A stretch of 56,369 nucleotides of DNA. It comes from Armatimonadota bacterium. GTDB taxonomy: Bacteria; Armatimonadota; UBA5829; DSUL01. The notes under the pieces are model-generated. The model was not told the DNA's origin and made no database searches. It saw nothing but the letters and a program-made list of their open reading frames with translations. Below are positions 1-8,161 of the stretch, one piece after another. The position numbers and the translations under genes are program-made. Position 1 is the first letter of the stretch, and each line of letters begins with the position of its first letter. The stretch spans positions 1 to 56,369 of the forward strand of contig JADLDK010000063.1 in NCBI GenBank assembly GCA_020846715.1, written 5' to 3'.

Positions 1-255
1 AGTTCTCCCCCGCCAACCCCACCTGACAACGGGGCTAACGCGTCTGCCAACGCATCGACTCCTTCTGGAAAAGACTATCAGCAGAAGGCGATGGAAGCGC
101 AAAACAGAGGAGATCGCGCGGCGGCGGTGGACAACTTCAAGCGCGCTATCGCCGCCTACCGCGCAGAAGCCGGCAGAAGCGCGAACAGTTTTGAAGCTCA
201 ACAAGGTGTGCGCTCGTGTCAACTGGCGCTCAAGTTGCTGGGTGAGTCTGAATAG
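1..255 (+). CDS. C-terminal end of a TPR-like protein (partial, 5' end outside window)
   Basis: The first reading frame is open from base 1 to a TAG at 253-255, giving about 84 residues. It begins with a Pro/Ala/Asn-rich linker (SSPPPTPPDNGANAS) and continues into a helical stretch with KDYQQKAMEAQNRGDRAAAV and FKRAIAAYRAE. That pattern (small residues, alternating helices, A-x-x-x-Y) resembles one TPR-type repeat. The gene ends 13 bases before the next gene, so the two probably form an operon. The start and the rest of the protein lie to the left of the window. The function is not recognisable beyond a probable protein-interaction repeat. Confidence 0.6.
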   Translation, partial: SSPPPTPPDNGANASANASTPSGKDYQQKAMEAQNRGDRAAAVDNFKRAIAAYRAEAGRSANSFEAQQGVRSCQLALKLLGESE

Positions 256-268
256 GAAAGGCTTTGCG

Positions 269-1972
269 ATGCGTCCCACACCCGGATGGTTGTATGCCGG
301 TGGAAGCTGTGCATCTATGCTGAGAGGGACAGCGGTTTCGATAGGGGCTATTCTGTCCGTGCTGGTGCTGAGCTCTGCCGGGTGGAGTGCGCACAACTCA
401 CGCGCCGACCGCATCCTGCTCGCTCCGATTGGAGGCGAGAAGCCACTGGCTGGCGCGGTCACGCGCGCGATTAAGGCGAACCTGCGGCAAAGTCAAATGC
501 TGGAGGTAACTGAGTTTCGCCCGGATCTTCCCACTCTGAAGCGCGCTGTCCTGGAGAAAAGACTTGCGGGCAGCGATCTGGATTCCACAGACGCAAAGTC
601 GCGCCAGAGAGTCGGCGCTGCGCTGGAAGTGGACTATGTGCTGTTCGGCGATGCAAAGGGTTCTTCCGGCAGGATTGACCTGAAGATGTCGGCCATTCAG
701 GTCAGCAGTGGCCGTCAGACAGACTTTGAAGCGTCGATGAGTACGGCGCCCGGGATAGGGCAGGACACACTGGTGCTTTCTGCCGCCAATACAGTGGTCT
801 CCAAATTCATGCAGCAGGTTCTGGGGCTGGTGCCGCCCGCCGAGCCTGCTGTGATACCCGGAGGACTCGGTCTTCCGCACGATCCTGTGACTGGAAGCTC
901 ATCCGGCACTGGCGACAATCCGTCAACTACCAACCCTTCCGCTGAACCAAGCACCGGTGAGAACGCGCCGAAAGGTGAGCAGCCGGGAGACACACATCCA
1001 ACGCCGGCAAGTCCGGCGCTGTCACAGAGGGAGGCACTTCCTGTCAGGCCGGGACCGGACACTGCGGCGTATACAACACAGGCGGAATCCCTTGCGGCTT
1101 CTGGCGACCTCGCAGGCGCTATTCAGGCAATGCGCACGGCTGTCAATTTGTCTCCTGACAACGTCGATCTGCGGTTGAAGCTGGCGGAGTATTACGAACG
1201 CAAAGGGATGAATGAAGAAGCCTCCAGCGAGAGGCAGCGCGCGATGAAGCTAGCTCCGGGCGAAGCGGGATCTCAACACGAGATCGCGGCGCAACTGGAA
1301 GCCAGCGGCTCTGACGACGACGCTGAACGCGTCTATCGCACTATTCTTGACGCCAGCCCCAAAGACATCAAGGCACGCATTGCGCTTGGAGATGTTCTCT
1401 GGAACAAGGGGAAGGTTGACGACGCCGGCCTGGAGTACGCACAGGCGGCCAGCGATGCGCCCTCTGATCCCGCTCCCCAGGAGCGCCTGGCACGGCTGTT
1501 TGCTTCGCGCGGGCAGTTTCTAGAGGCGACCAGTAGCCTTGCCACGTCCAAAATGCTGCGCGGCCAGGACGATGACCACCCTGTCGAGCCCGGCCTTTAC
1601 CGTTCGCTCCTCCAGAGCTCAGACATCGCCTACAACAAGGAACTCACAGCGCTGAGCTCTGCTGCCACCGCGTTTCGGAAAGGCGAGATCACTCGCGAGG
1701 ATTATTACAACAAGATCCGGGCTCTGGTAACAGAAGTGGAGCAGCTTGTGGACTTCCTTAGCGACCTTGATCCACCTGACAACTACGCGAAATCGCATCT
1801 GTACCGGACTCTGGCAGCCAGCCTTCTTGCTCAGTCGGTAACAGCGACACAGGAATGGCTGCTCAAGAACGAGGCAGCGCAGAAAGAGCAGGCAGAGCAA
1901 TTTCAGCGGGAGTCACAGATACAGATGGATTCTGCGTCACAGTTGGAGCGCCGCGTTCGCGCCGGACCCTGA
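269..1972 (+). CDS. Secreted or envelope-anchored TPR protein
   Basis: This 567-residue protein starts at ATG 269, preceded by AGGAAAG at 254-260. The frame is open further upstream to 191, but that would overlap the previous gene. Residues about 15-42 form a hydrophobic segment (SIGAILSVLVLSSAGWSA) that fits a signal peptide. An alpha/beta domain follows (RILLAPIGGEK to about residue 190) and resembles periplasmic N-terminal domains that sense or bind partners. A Pro/Ser/Thr-rich linker covers about 200-275. TPR-like repeats run from about 280 to 430, for example AESLAASGDLAGAIQAMRTA and YERKGMNEEASSERQRAMKL. The C-terminus is helical and Gln/Glu-rich. It probably acts as an envelope scaffold; the partner is unknown. 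Confidence 0.7.
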   Translation: MRPTPGWLYAGGSCASMLRGTAVSIGAILSVLVLSSAGWSAHNSRADRILLAPIGGEKPLAGAVTRAIKANLRQSQMLEVTEFRPDLPTLKRAVLEKRLAGSDLDSTDAKSRQRVGAALEVDYVLFGDAKGSSGRIDLKMSAIQVSSGRQTDFEASMSTAPGIGQDTLVLSAANTVVSKFMQQVLGLVPPAEPAVIPGGLGLPHDPVTGSSSGTGDNPSTTNPSAEPSTGENAPKGEQPGDTHPTPASPALSQREALPVRPGPDTAAYTTQAESLAASGDLAGAIQAMRTAVNLSPDNVDLRLKLAEYYERKGMNEEASSERQRAMKLAPGEAGSQHEIAAQLEASGSDDDAERVYRTILDASPKDIKARIALGDVLWNKGKVDDAGLEYAQAASDAPSDPAPQERLARLFASRGQFLEATSSLATSKMLRGQDDDHPVEPGLYRSLLQSSDIAYNKELTALSSAATAFRKGEITREDYYNKIRALVTEVEQLVDFLSDLDPPDNYAKSHLYRTLAASLLAQSVTATQEWLLKNEAAQKEQAEQFQRESQIQMDSASQLERRVRAGP

Positions 1973-2293
1973 AAGGGCGATCGTACCTGGAACCCTCATT
2001 CGTCCGTAACCTCGTGTATGCCACCAGTCTGGAGCCGCGTTATTTACGGCAGCGTTAGCGCGCAAGGCCGAGCGCTTTGTTGTCTCTGTCGAAAAAGCGT
2101 TTCTGAAGCTCCTGTGAGTGCTCTCAGCACTGTCCACAACAGACCTGCGCACGAGACTGAGGTTCCTGGCGAAAGCATCCGATATTAATTTGATGCTGCC
2201 GATCCGGACGCCGCGCCGGACTCGGCTAAAGCCGGTCTCGGCCAAAGCCGGTCTCGGCCAAAGCCGGTCTCGGCTAAGAAGGTACCCACACGC
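1973..2293. other. Intergenic region between TPR gene and histidine kinase
   Basis: This 321-base gap holds no convincing gene. A small hairpin (AGTGCT, loop CTC, AGCACT) lies near 2117-2131. The right end carries a 16-bp tandem repeat (annotated separately) running up to the kinase start. The kinase frame is open back to a stop at 2186-2188 but has no usable start codon before GTG 2294. I saw no convincing promoter. Confidence 0.4.
2221..2276 (+). repeat. 16-bp tandem repeat, about 3.5 copies
   Basis: The unit CTCGGCYAAAGCCGGT is repeated at 2221, 2237 and 2253, with a diverged partial copy from 2269. It lies immediately upstream of the histidine kinase start. Each unit holds a short inverted pair (CCGG / GGC-type), so the RNA could fold. 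It may be a simple replication-slippage repeat. Its period is not a multiple of three, so copy-number change would shift any reading frame crossing it. Confidence 0.8.
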
Positions 2294-4141
2294 GTGTCAT
2301 CACATTCCAAATCGCTGACATCTGGAGACCCTGAGGAACTGGTGCGCTCCGAAACCATCAATCCTGTCTTTCAAGCTGTGATCGACATTGAAGACGCTGG
2401 CTTTCTGCTCCTGGATATCTCCGGGCACGTAACCTACGCCAGCGAAGTTGCCCGGGAGATGCTGAGTCTGCCTTCTGTAGACTCCGCACGCCTTCCTCTT
2501 GAGGCCCTGGCCTTCACAGTGCTGACCCGGCTGTATCACTCTGCTCTTCTGAACCAGGGTGAAGTCTTTGTGGCTGACGTTGTCCTGCCGGAAACGGGCG
2601 AACCTGGACAGCTCAGAGTGAAGAGTTTCGCTTCTTCAGATGGCTCTGTCGCCGGAGCGCTGGCGGTTCTGCGCAGCACCAGAAAGGAGCGGGAGCTGGA
2701 CAGAATGAAGGCGGATTTTCTGGCTATAGTCTCGCATGAATTGCGCACCCCTCTGACCAGCATTCTGGGCTATTCCAACCTTCTGTACGAAGCGGGTGAG
2801 GCTATCAGTCCAGAAGATCAGAAACAGTTTCTCCAGACGATAGAAAATCAGGGCAGGGTGCTGCTGGAGCTTATCAACGACTTACTGGAGATGGCGAAGC
2901 TGGACTCAGACCAGTTGAAGCTGGAGAAGGAAGCCTGCCCGCCGGGTGCTATCCTCAGCTCGGTCATGAATGAATACGCGTCGCGCGCTGAGGAAGCTGG
3001 AATTGATTTGCGCATGGAATGCGAGTGCGATCTTCTGGCGCACTGCGACCCGACGCGGATACAACAAGCGATCGGCTATCTGGTGGACAATGCGTTGAAG
3101 TTCACGCCGGAGGGTGGCAGTGTCATTGTCGCAGCGTATCAGAAAGAGGGCCGGGTTGTCCTCCAGGTGACGGACACCGGGTGTGGCATAGCGCCCGAGA
3201 ATCAGACCCGTTTGTTTGAGAAGTTTTATCAGGTGGATGCAGGAGCTGCGCGCTGCGTCAACGGGACAGGACTTGGCCTTGCTATCGTCAAGCGCATCGT
3301 CCAGCTCCACTGCGGAGACGTATTCCTGGAGAGTGAAGCGGATCACGGATCCACTTTTGGGATGACTCTACCAGGCCTGTCAACGGACGCCAGGCAATCC
3401 GGTCAACCCGCTCAGGGCCCTCAGCTTGCTCTTGTGTCCACCTCTGCATCGCTGGCACGCGAGCTGTCAGCCGTGGCGCCAGCAACGATGATCAATACAG
3501 ACGAGGATTTGGTACTGTGGACCGCCACTCACTCTGACGGAATACTGGTTCTGGACTGTGAAATCGAAGAAACTCACCCGGAGCTCTTCCGAATGGCGCT
3601 TGTGTGCGCTCATTGCAACCGACTGAAAGTCATCCTCACTGGACAGACCGGGGCGCGCTGGTTCTCTCCATTTGCCCTGCGCATCATGGACGATGGGATG
3701 TCAATGGAGGAGATGACTTTGGAGCTGTCCTCACTACATTCCGGTGACGGTCAGGGGACAGTTGTCTTCGCTGATGCAGGAGACCATGGCGCCGAGTCCC
3801 TCCTGAGGTCGCTGGAGCTTGTAGCGGACAAAGTGCAGCCCGCGCACTCGCGCTTTGGCCTGCGCAAACGCCTGGAGGACCCGCAAGTCTCGCTACTGGC
3901 CACTGCTTGCGACCAGGCTGCAAGTGAGTCGCTGAAACTGCTGGATGGGACGCGCGAAGCGGGCTGGCTCGGCAATCTCGCCGTATTTTGCTCCTTTCGC
4001 AGTGAGTTGCCTGAAACATTCGGGCGCTGGCTGTGCGCCTGGGCCAGTGAGGTGACTATCAGTGAAGCTCAGGGGCGCAAACGCCTTGCGCAGCTTATTC
4101 CGGAGTGCCTCACCTCTGGGCAGACGGACGCCGCTGCGTGA
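2294..4141 (+). CDS. PAS-type sensor histidine kinase with long novel C-terminus
   Basis: This 615-residue protein starts at GTG 2294, with AAGAAGG at 2276-2282 as a plausible ribosome binding site. Residues 22-130 look like a PAS-type sensor (AGFLLLDISGHVTYAS). The dimerisation/phosphoacceptor motif SHELRTP has His148. The ATP-binding domain has N266 (VDNALKF), DTGCGIA at 294-300 and GTGLGLA at 324-330. No membrane segment is visible, so it is probably cytosolic. Residues 370-615 are not a kinase domain. They read like one or two degenerate receiver-like folds (ALVSTSASLARELSAV, ILVLDCEIEE) without a clear phospho-Asp pattern. No response regulator is adjacent. The kinase call is firm; the signal sensed is unknown. 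Confidence 0.9.
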   Translation: MSSHSKSLTSGDPEELVRSETINPVFQAVIDIEDAGFLLLDISGHVTYASEVAREMLSLPSVDSARLPLEALAFTVLTRLYHSALLNQGEVFVADVVLPETGEPGQLRVKSFASSDGSVAGALAVLRSTRKERELDRMKADFLAIVSHELRTPLTSILGYSNLLYEAGEAISPEDQKQFLQTIENQGRVLLELINDLLEMAKLDSDQLKLEKEACPPGAILSSVMNEYASRAEEAGIDLRMECECDLLAHCDPTRIQQAIGYLVDNALKFTPEGGSVIVAAYQKEGRVVLQVTDTGCGIAPENQTRLFEKFYQVDAGAARCVNGTGLGLAIVKRIVQLHCGDVFLESEADHGSTFGMTLPGLSTDARQSGQPAQGPQLALVSTSASLARELSAVAPATMINTDEDLVLWTATHSDGILVLDCEIEETHPELFRMALVCAHCNRLKVILTGQTGARWFSPFALRIMDDGMSMEEMTLELSSLHSGDGQGTVVFADAGDHGAESLLRSLELVADKVQPAHSRFGLRKRLEDPQVSLLATACDQAASESLKLLDGTREAGWLGNLAVFCSFRSELPETFGRWLCAWASEVTISEAQGRKRLAQLIPECLTSGQTDAAA

Positions 4142-4216
4142 CAGGGGCTGTTTGAGTGCCTTTCCGGCGCTCTGACGAGGCGCCGTCTGCTGCCTGAAAA
4201 TCCGGCCATTGCGTGA

Positions 4217-4246
4217 TTGACGCACTCTCCCCGCCCCGCGTATAGT
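4217..4246 (+). promoter_or_regulatory. Sigma70-type promoter of murJ, predicted leaderless
   Basis: TTGACG at 4217-4222 and TATAGT at 4241-4246 are separated by 18 bases. The -10 box ends 7 bases before the A of the murJ ATG at 4254, so transcription should begin at or next to the start codon. No Shine-Dalgarno sequence is present between the box and the ATG, which agrees with a leaderless mRNA. Confidence 0.65.
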
Positions 4247-4253
4247 GACACCT

Positions 4254-5843
4254 ATGAGCAAGGGTTCTTTCGCCCGGGCGGCGGGCATCATGGTGATCGC
4301 GGTTTTCCTCAGCCGCGTACTGGGTCTCGTCCGCGAATCTATTATTGCCGCGCAGTTTGGCCAGTCAGCAGCGACCGACGTCTATCAGGCGGCTTTTAAG
4401 ATTCCCGATCTCCTCTACTTCATGATTGCGGGCGGGGCGCTCTCCAGCGCGTTTGTCCCGGTCTTTACAGACTATTTGACCAAAGGAAAAGACGAAGAAG
4501 CCTGGCGCATCTACAGCACAGTGGCAACGTCCATGGGGCTGGTGATAACCGTCTTTATCATTCTCGGAGAGATCTTTGCCCGCCATTTGGTGCCGGTGCT
4601 GGCGGCCCCTGGATTCCAACCTCACGAGCTGGATCAGACGGCCTATTTGACGCGCATTCTCCTTCCCGCCCAGTTCTGTTTTTTCATTGGCGGTCTGACG
4701 ATGGGCACTCTCTACGCGCGCAAGCAGTTTTTCATTCCGGCGCTCGGACCGATAATCTACAACCTTGGCATCATCTGGGGGGGCATCTTCCTCGCGCATC
4801 GCTTTGGAATCGTCGGGCTCACAATTGGCGCGTTGGTTGGCGCGGTCACCGGCAATTTTCTACTCCAGATATGGTACAGTTCGCGTCTGGGTATTCGGTT
4901 CCAACTGTGTCTGGACTTCAAACACCCCGGTGTGAAGCAGGTGTTCGCGCTGATGCTGCCGGTGATTCTGGGATTGTCTCTGGTGCAGGTGGATTTTCTT
5001 ATCAATAGCTGGTTTGCGAGCTTCCTTCCGGCAGGCTCTCTTTCGGCTCTGGGGTACGCCAACCGCCTGATGCAGCTTCCGCTTGGTATTTTTGGACAGG
5101 CCGCCGGAATCGCCGCGTTACCCGCGCTCTCGGCTCTGGCGTCGGCTGAGAAGTGGGAAGAATATCGCGACACGCTCAGCTTTGGAGTGCGCTCTGTCTT
5201 TTTCTTCACGATCCCATCCAGCCTGCTGATGATGGTGCTGGCGCGTCCGTTGATAGCGCTCATGTTTCAGGCTGGTGAGTTCACCTCTGAAGACACCGTG
5301 CACGCGTCGGTAGCCATGATTTACTACGCAATAGGAATCTTCGCGTGGGGAGGCCAGGCGCTTATCGCGCGGGGTTTCTATGCGCTTCAGGACACACGCA
5401 CACCCGTCATCATCGGGACAATCATGACCGCTATCTTCATTCCATTGAACTGGATTCTGATGAAGCTCATGGGTCACGGAGGGCTGGCTCTGGCGACCTC
5501 AATTATGGCCATTCTCTACTTGATCGCCATCTCTTACGTGCTGGCCCGGCGGGTCAAAGGTATAGGCGCGTGGCGCATTATCAACTCAACGACTCGCATC
5601 ACGATCGCCTCCGTATTGTGTGCCGCCGTGGCCGTGATTACAGCGAAGGTGACAGGTGGGCGCTTCAACCCCGAAAATACACTCACGGTTAAGCTGGCTG
5701 CGGCGGTGCAGCTTCTGCCAGGGCTGCTTGCTGGAAGCGTCGCCTACATAGCGGCGTGCGTGGCTCTGAGAGTGGAGGAGACGCAACTCTTCTTTGGAAT
5801 GCTGAGGCGGAAACTGCGAAAAACGTCCCGCGCCGCTGCCTGA
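4254..5843 (+). CDS. murJ: Lipid II flippase MurJ (MviN family)
   Basis: This 529-residue polytopic membrane protein flips lipid II across the inner membrane for peptidoglycan synthesis. The N-terminus carries the family signature: SRVLGLVRESIIAAQFG, then AFKIPDLLYFMIAGGALSSAFVPVF. About 14 hydrophobic segments follow, including the family-typical region LMQLPLGIFGQAAGIAALP. The length matches MurJ. ATG 4254 was chosen over GTG 4245 because a near-consensus promoter places the transcript start at 4254 and the protein then begins MSKGSFARAA, like homologues. The gene stands alone on this strand, and the next gene converges on it. Identification is confident. Confidence 0.95.
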   Translation: MSKGSFARAAGIMVIAVFLSRVLGLVRESIIAAQFGQSAATDVYQAAFKIPDLLYFMIAGGALSSAFVPVFTDYLTKGKDEEAWRIYSTVATSMGLVITVFIILGEIFARHLVPVLAAPGFQPHELDQTAYLTRILLPAQFCFFIGGLTMGTLYARKQFFIPALGPIIYNLGIIWGGIFLAHRFGIVGLTIGALVGAVTGNFLLQIWYSSRLGIRFQLCLDFKHPGVKQVFALMLPVILGLSLVQVDFLINSWFASFLPAGSLSALGYANRLMQLPLGIFGQAAGIAALPALSALASAEKWEEYRDTLSFGVRSVFFFTIPSSLLMMVLARPLIALMFQAGEFTSEDTVHASVAMIYYAIGIFAWGGQALIARGFYALQDTRTPVIIGTIMTAIFIPLNWILMKLMGHGGLALATSIMAILYLIAISYVLARRVKGIGAWRIINSTTRITIASVLCAAVAVITAKVTGGRFNPENTLTVKLAAAVQLLPGLLAGSVAYIAACVALRVEETQLFFGMLRRKLRKTSRAAA

Positions 5844-5931
5844 AGGAGCGCCTTTCTTTGCCAGAGACACACACCGTATTCCCGGCGGTTCAGAATCAAG
5901 AACACCGGCGAATTGAAGATCTTCCGGGCGG

Positions 5932-6840
5932 TCAGGTCTGAAGAGCGTCCAGCGGACGGCTGCGATCTGAGAGGGCGACCCCTGCGAGAACAATCGCTAC
6001 GCCGGCGAGTTGGACTGCGGTTGGCTTCTCCCCCAGTATGGCTGCGGAGAAAATCAGCCCGAAAACCGGAATCAGATAGAAGCACAGTGAAGCCCGCGCA
6101 GCGCCAAGCTCATGCAGGCCACGATGCCAGAGTAAATTGCCTATGACTGTGGCGGCCAGGCTCATGTAGAATACCGCCACCCAGAAGCCTGTAGTCAGAG
6201 AAGCCGGTGGTACGTCTGGAAGCGCGGGGAGAGCAAGGATTATCAGCAGCGGCGTGCCCACATAGCACGAATAGGCCGTCAACTCCAGCGCAGATAATCT
6301 CTCCAGCGCTTTCTTGCCCGTGACTGTGAAGATCGACCAGAGTAGCGCCCCAAGAACAAAAAAAGCATCTCCGAGTAGTCTTTCGCTACCGGTTGAGACC
6401 GACGTGAGCGCCCCGTAAAACACCAGCGCCTGCCCACCCAGAGCCAGCGCAAGTCCCAGAACGCGCCCGCGGGTGACCTGCTCTTTGAATACCAGCACTG
6501 ACGCCCACAGCGTGAAGATGGGATTGAGCGTGGGGATGATCATCGCTCCGTCCGCCGCCGGGGCCCAGTGCAGAGCGTAGTAGAGGACCAGGTTGTAAAG
6601 GAGAATGCCGGATATCCCGGGCGCAAGAGCGGCTCTCAGCTTCCAGAGCGAAAGTGGTTCCCTGCGGACCGCGCCTGCACTCAGGAAGACCGCGCTTGCG
6701 ATGCCAAAGCGAAGAGCCGGCACGATGACTGGTGGGACACTACGAACGGACAGCCGGCCCGCAGGCCACATCCCGCCCCAAAGCGCTGCGGCGATCACAA
6801 GCTCCAGAACGGGAAGTGTGCTACGGGTCTCTTTTTTCAA
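5932..6840 (-). CDS. DMT-superfamily (EamA) permease
   Basis: This 302-residue protein has about ten hydrophobic segments in two similar halves. Half one starts LVIAAALWGGMWPAGRL and half two LLGDAFFVLGALLWSIFTVTG, the typical EamA duplication. The motif LIPVFGLIFSAAILGEKPT near the C-terminus is characteristic of the family. Such proteins export or import small metabolites such as amino acids, but the substrate cannot be told from sequence. It lies 64 bases downstream of a sugar isomerase on the same strand and may share its transcript. It converges on murJ with an 88-base gap. Confidence 0.88.
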   Translation of the reverse strand: MKKETRSTLPVLELVIAAALWGGMWPAGRLSVRSVPPVIVPALRFGIASAVFLSAGAVRREPLSLWKLRAALAPGISGILLYNLVLYYALHWAPAADGAMIIPTLNPIFTLWASVLVFKEQVTRGRVLGLALALGGQALVFYGALTSVSTGSERLLGDAFFVLGALLWSIFTVTGKKALERLSALELTAYSCYVGTPLLIILALPALPDVPPASLTTGFWVAVFYMSLAATVIGNLLWHRGLHELGAARASLCFYLIPVFGLIFSAAILGEKPTAVQLAGVAIVLAGVALSDRSRPLDALQT

Positions 6841-6904
6841 ATGCCAGGCTCCGGGGCAGATCTGTGACTGCGCCTGCCTCGCCTGTTCTCAACCATCGGG
6901 GGCG

Positions 6905-7786
6905 CTATTCGGCCTCGATCACTCCTCGCAGATGGTCGGCGTCTCTTCTGAGCACCTCTCGCCACTCGGCCTCAGGAAAGCGCCCGAGCGATTCATCCTC
7001 CAGACACAGGTCTCCGGCGTAGCCAGCGCTCTTGAGGATGCGCACGACTTTGAAGTGGTCAATGTCGCCGTCTGGAAGCGGGCAGACGTATTCACCATAT
7101 CCCCAGCCCATCTCCCGCTGTGTTTGCTGCAGCTCTGCCGGGTAGGCTATGTTCTTGGCGTGCGTGTGCTTAGTTCTGGCGGCGAAATGCTCGATTATTT
7201 CATACACCTTGTCCAGAGGGTGTCCCCACCAGTAGAAGTTGCCGGTATCCAGGGTGAGTCCGAGGCGCGGTGAGTCCACGGCATTCAACACATTGTCCAG
7301 AAACTCCGGCGTGTTGCCCTGAAAGCCGTGGTTTTCAATTCCAAGCTCGACGATGTGATAGTCTGTACTGTCGAGAACGCGGCGCATGCATTCGGCGAAG
7401 CGCTGAACACGCTGATCGAGAGGCAGCTCTTTCTCCCCCGTCATGACAGCGTCAATGCGGATGGCAGGAATAGCCAGAGCCGCCGCCGCGTTCACCACGC
7501 TGATGACCCAGTTGACTTCGGCCTCAACGTCATCGCGGTTGAAGTCGTTATGAAGGAGAAACGCGCTGGCGCGTGTGCTGTGTTGTCCCAGATGCTCAGC
7601 AAAAGCTTCAATAGCGGCCTGTGAATCAAGCGTCGCATGGGTTTGTCCGCCGTCTGGCTCCACCAGGTGAACACTCATATCCCGTGATACTTCCAACTCC
7701 ACGGCATCCATGGAAAGCGCGTTCAGCGCCTCACGAATTGTCGGCCACCCCTGCAGGGCAATCGCATCTCTAATCGAAGCGTACAT
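6905..7786 (-). CDS. Sugar phosphate isomerase/epimerase-like TIM-barrel protein
   Basis: This 293-residue protein belongs to the AP-endonuclease-2 / xylose-isomerase-like TIM-barrel superfamily. The motifs seen are IRIDAVMTG, ELGIENHG (Glu metal ligand), LGLTLDTGNFYWWG (Asp), THAKNIA (His/Lys) and LCLEDES near the C-terminus (Glu ligand). These give the usual divalent-metal site. The start is supported by AAAGGAAAG just upstream. Members isomerise or epimerise keto-sugars or inositols; the substrate is unknown. It diverges from the galT operon and precedes the EamA permease, so a shared uptake or export role is possible. Confidence 0.85.
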   Translation of the reverse strand: MYASIRDAIALQGWPTIREALNALSMDAVELEVSRDMSVHLVEPDGGQTHATLDSQAAIEAFAEHLGQHSTRASAFLLHNDFNRDDVEAEVNWVISVVNAAAALAIPAIRIDAVMTGEKELPLDQRVQRFAECMRRVLDSTDYHIVELGIENHGFQGNTPEFLDNVLNAVDSPRLGLTLDTGNFYWWGHPLDKVYEIIEHFAARTKHTHAKNIAYPAELQQTQREMGWGYGEYVCPLPDGDIDHFKVVRILKSAGYAGDLCLEDESLGRFPEAEWREVLRRDADHLRGVIEAE

Positions 7787-7926
7787 TGAGACTTTCCTTT
7801 ACTTAACACATTAGGCCAGGCGCTGCGCTGAGCAGACCCGCGCCCCGGCTCCTGAATAGCGTGTTCTTCGGCCGCAAAGCCCTCTCCTGCCTTTGAGCCG
7901 ACAGAGCAAGAAGGCTCTCGCGCGTT

Positions 7927-7956
7927 TTGCGAATCCTGTGCTCGAAGCGGTATACT
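7927..7956 (+). promoter_or_regulatory. Promoter of the small acidic protein-galT operon
   Basis: TTGCGA at 7927-7932 and TATACT at 7951-7956 are separated by 18 bases. Transcription would start near 7963, giving a leader of about 58 bases before GTG 8021. The leader is GC-rich and contains CGGAG at 8004-8008, a loosely placed ribosome binding site. Confidence 0.55.
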
Positions 7957-8020
7957 CGCACAGACAACCTGGCAACCCCCGGAGGGTGCGCCCACTCAAC
8001 TCTCGGAGACAACAGTACGC

Positions 8021-8161
8021 GTGAAAAAAGAAGAAGAGCGGCTTGAAGACGGCAGGCGGATTCTGTTTTTCAGCTTTGAGGACGAACAGCAAAGCGACGA
8101 ATCCGACGAGCAAAGCTCAGCGGCGGACGCTGCAGCCCTTGATGAGAACTCTGCGCCATGA
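8021..8161 (+). CDS. Small acidic protein of unknown function, overlapping galT
   Basis: A 46-residue ORF starts at GTG 8021 and ends at TGA 8159-8161, overlapping the galT ATG (8158) in the ATGA arrangement typical of translational coupling. The protein begins MKKEEERLEDGRRILFFSFE and continues as an Asp/Glu/Ser/Ala-rich tail, so it is strongly acidic. A promoter lies 65 bases upstream (TTGCGA/TATACT) with no other gene between. No family was recognised. The coupling suggests it is really translated and made together with GalT. Confidence 0.6.
   Translation: MKKEEERLEDGRRILFFSFEDEQQSDESDEQSSAADAAALDENSAP

Noticed and set aside
7957..8020. Possible SAM-type riboswitch in the galT operon leader (CCTGGCAACCCCC)
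   Set aside because: The leader is under 70 bases and lacks the other conserved helices and junction sequences of SAM riboswitches.
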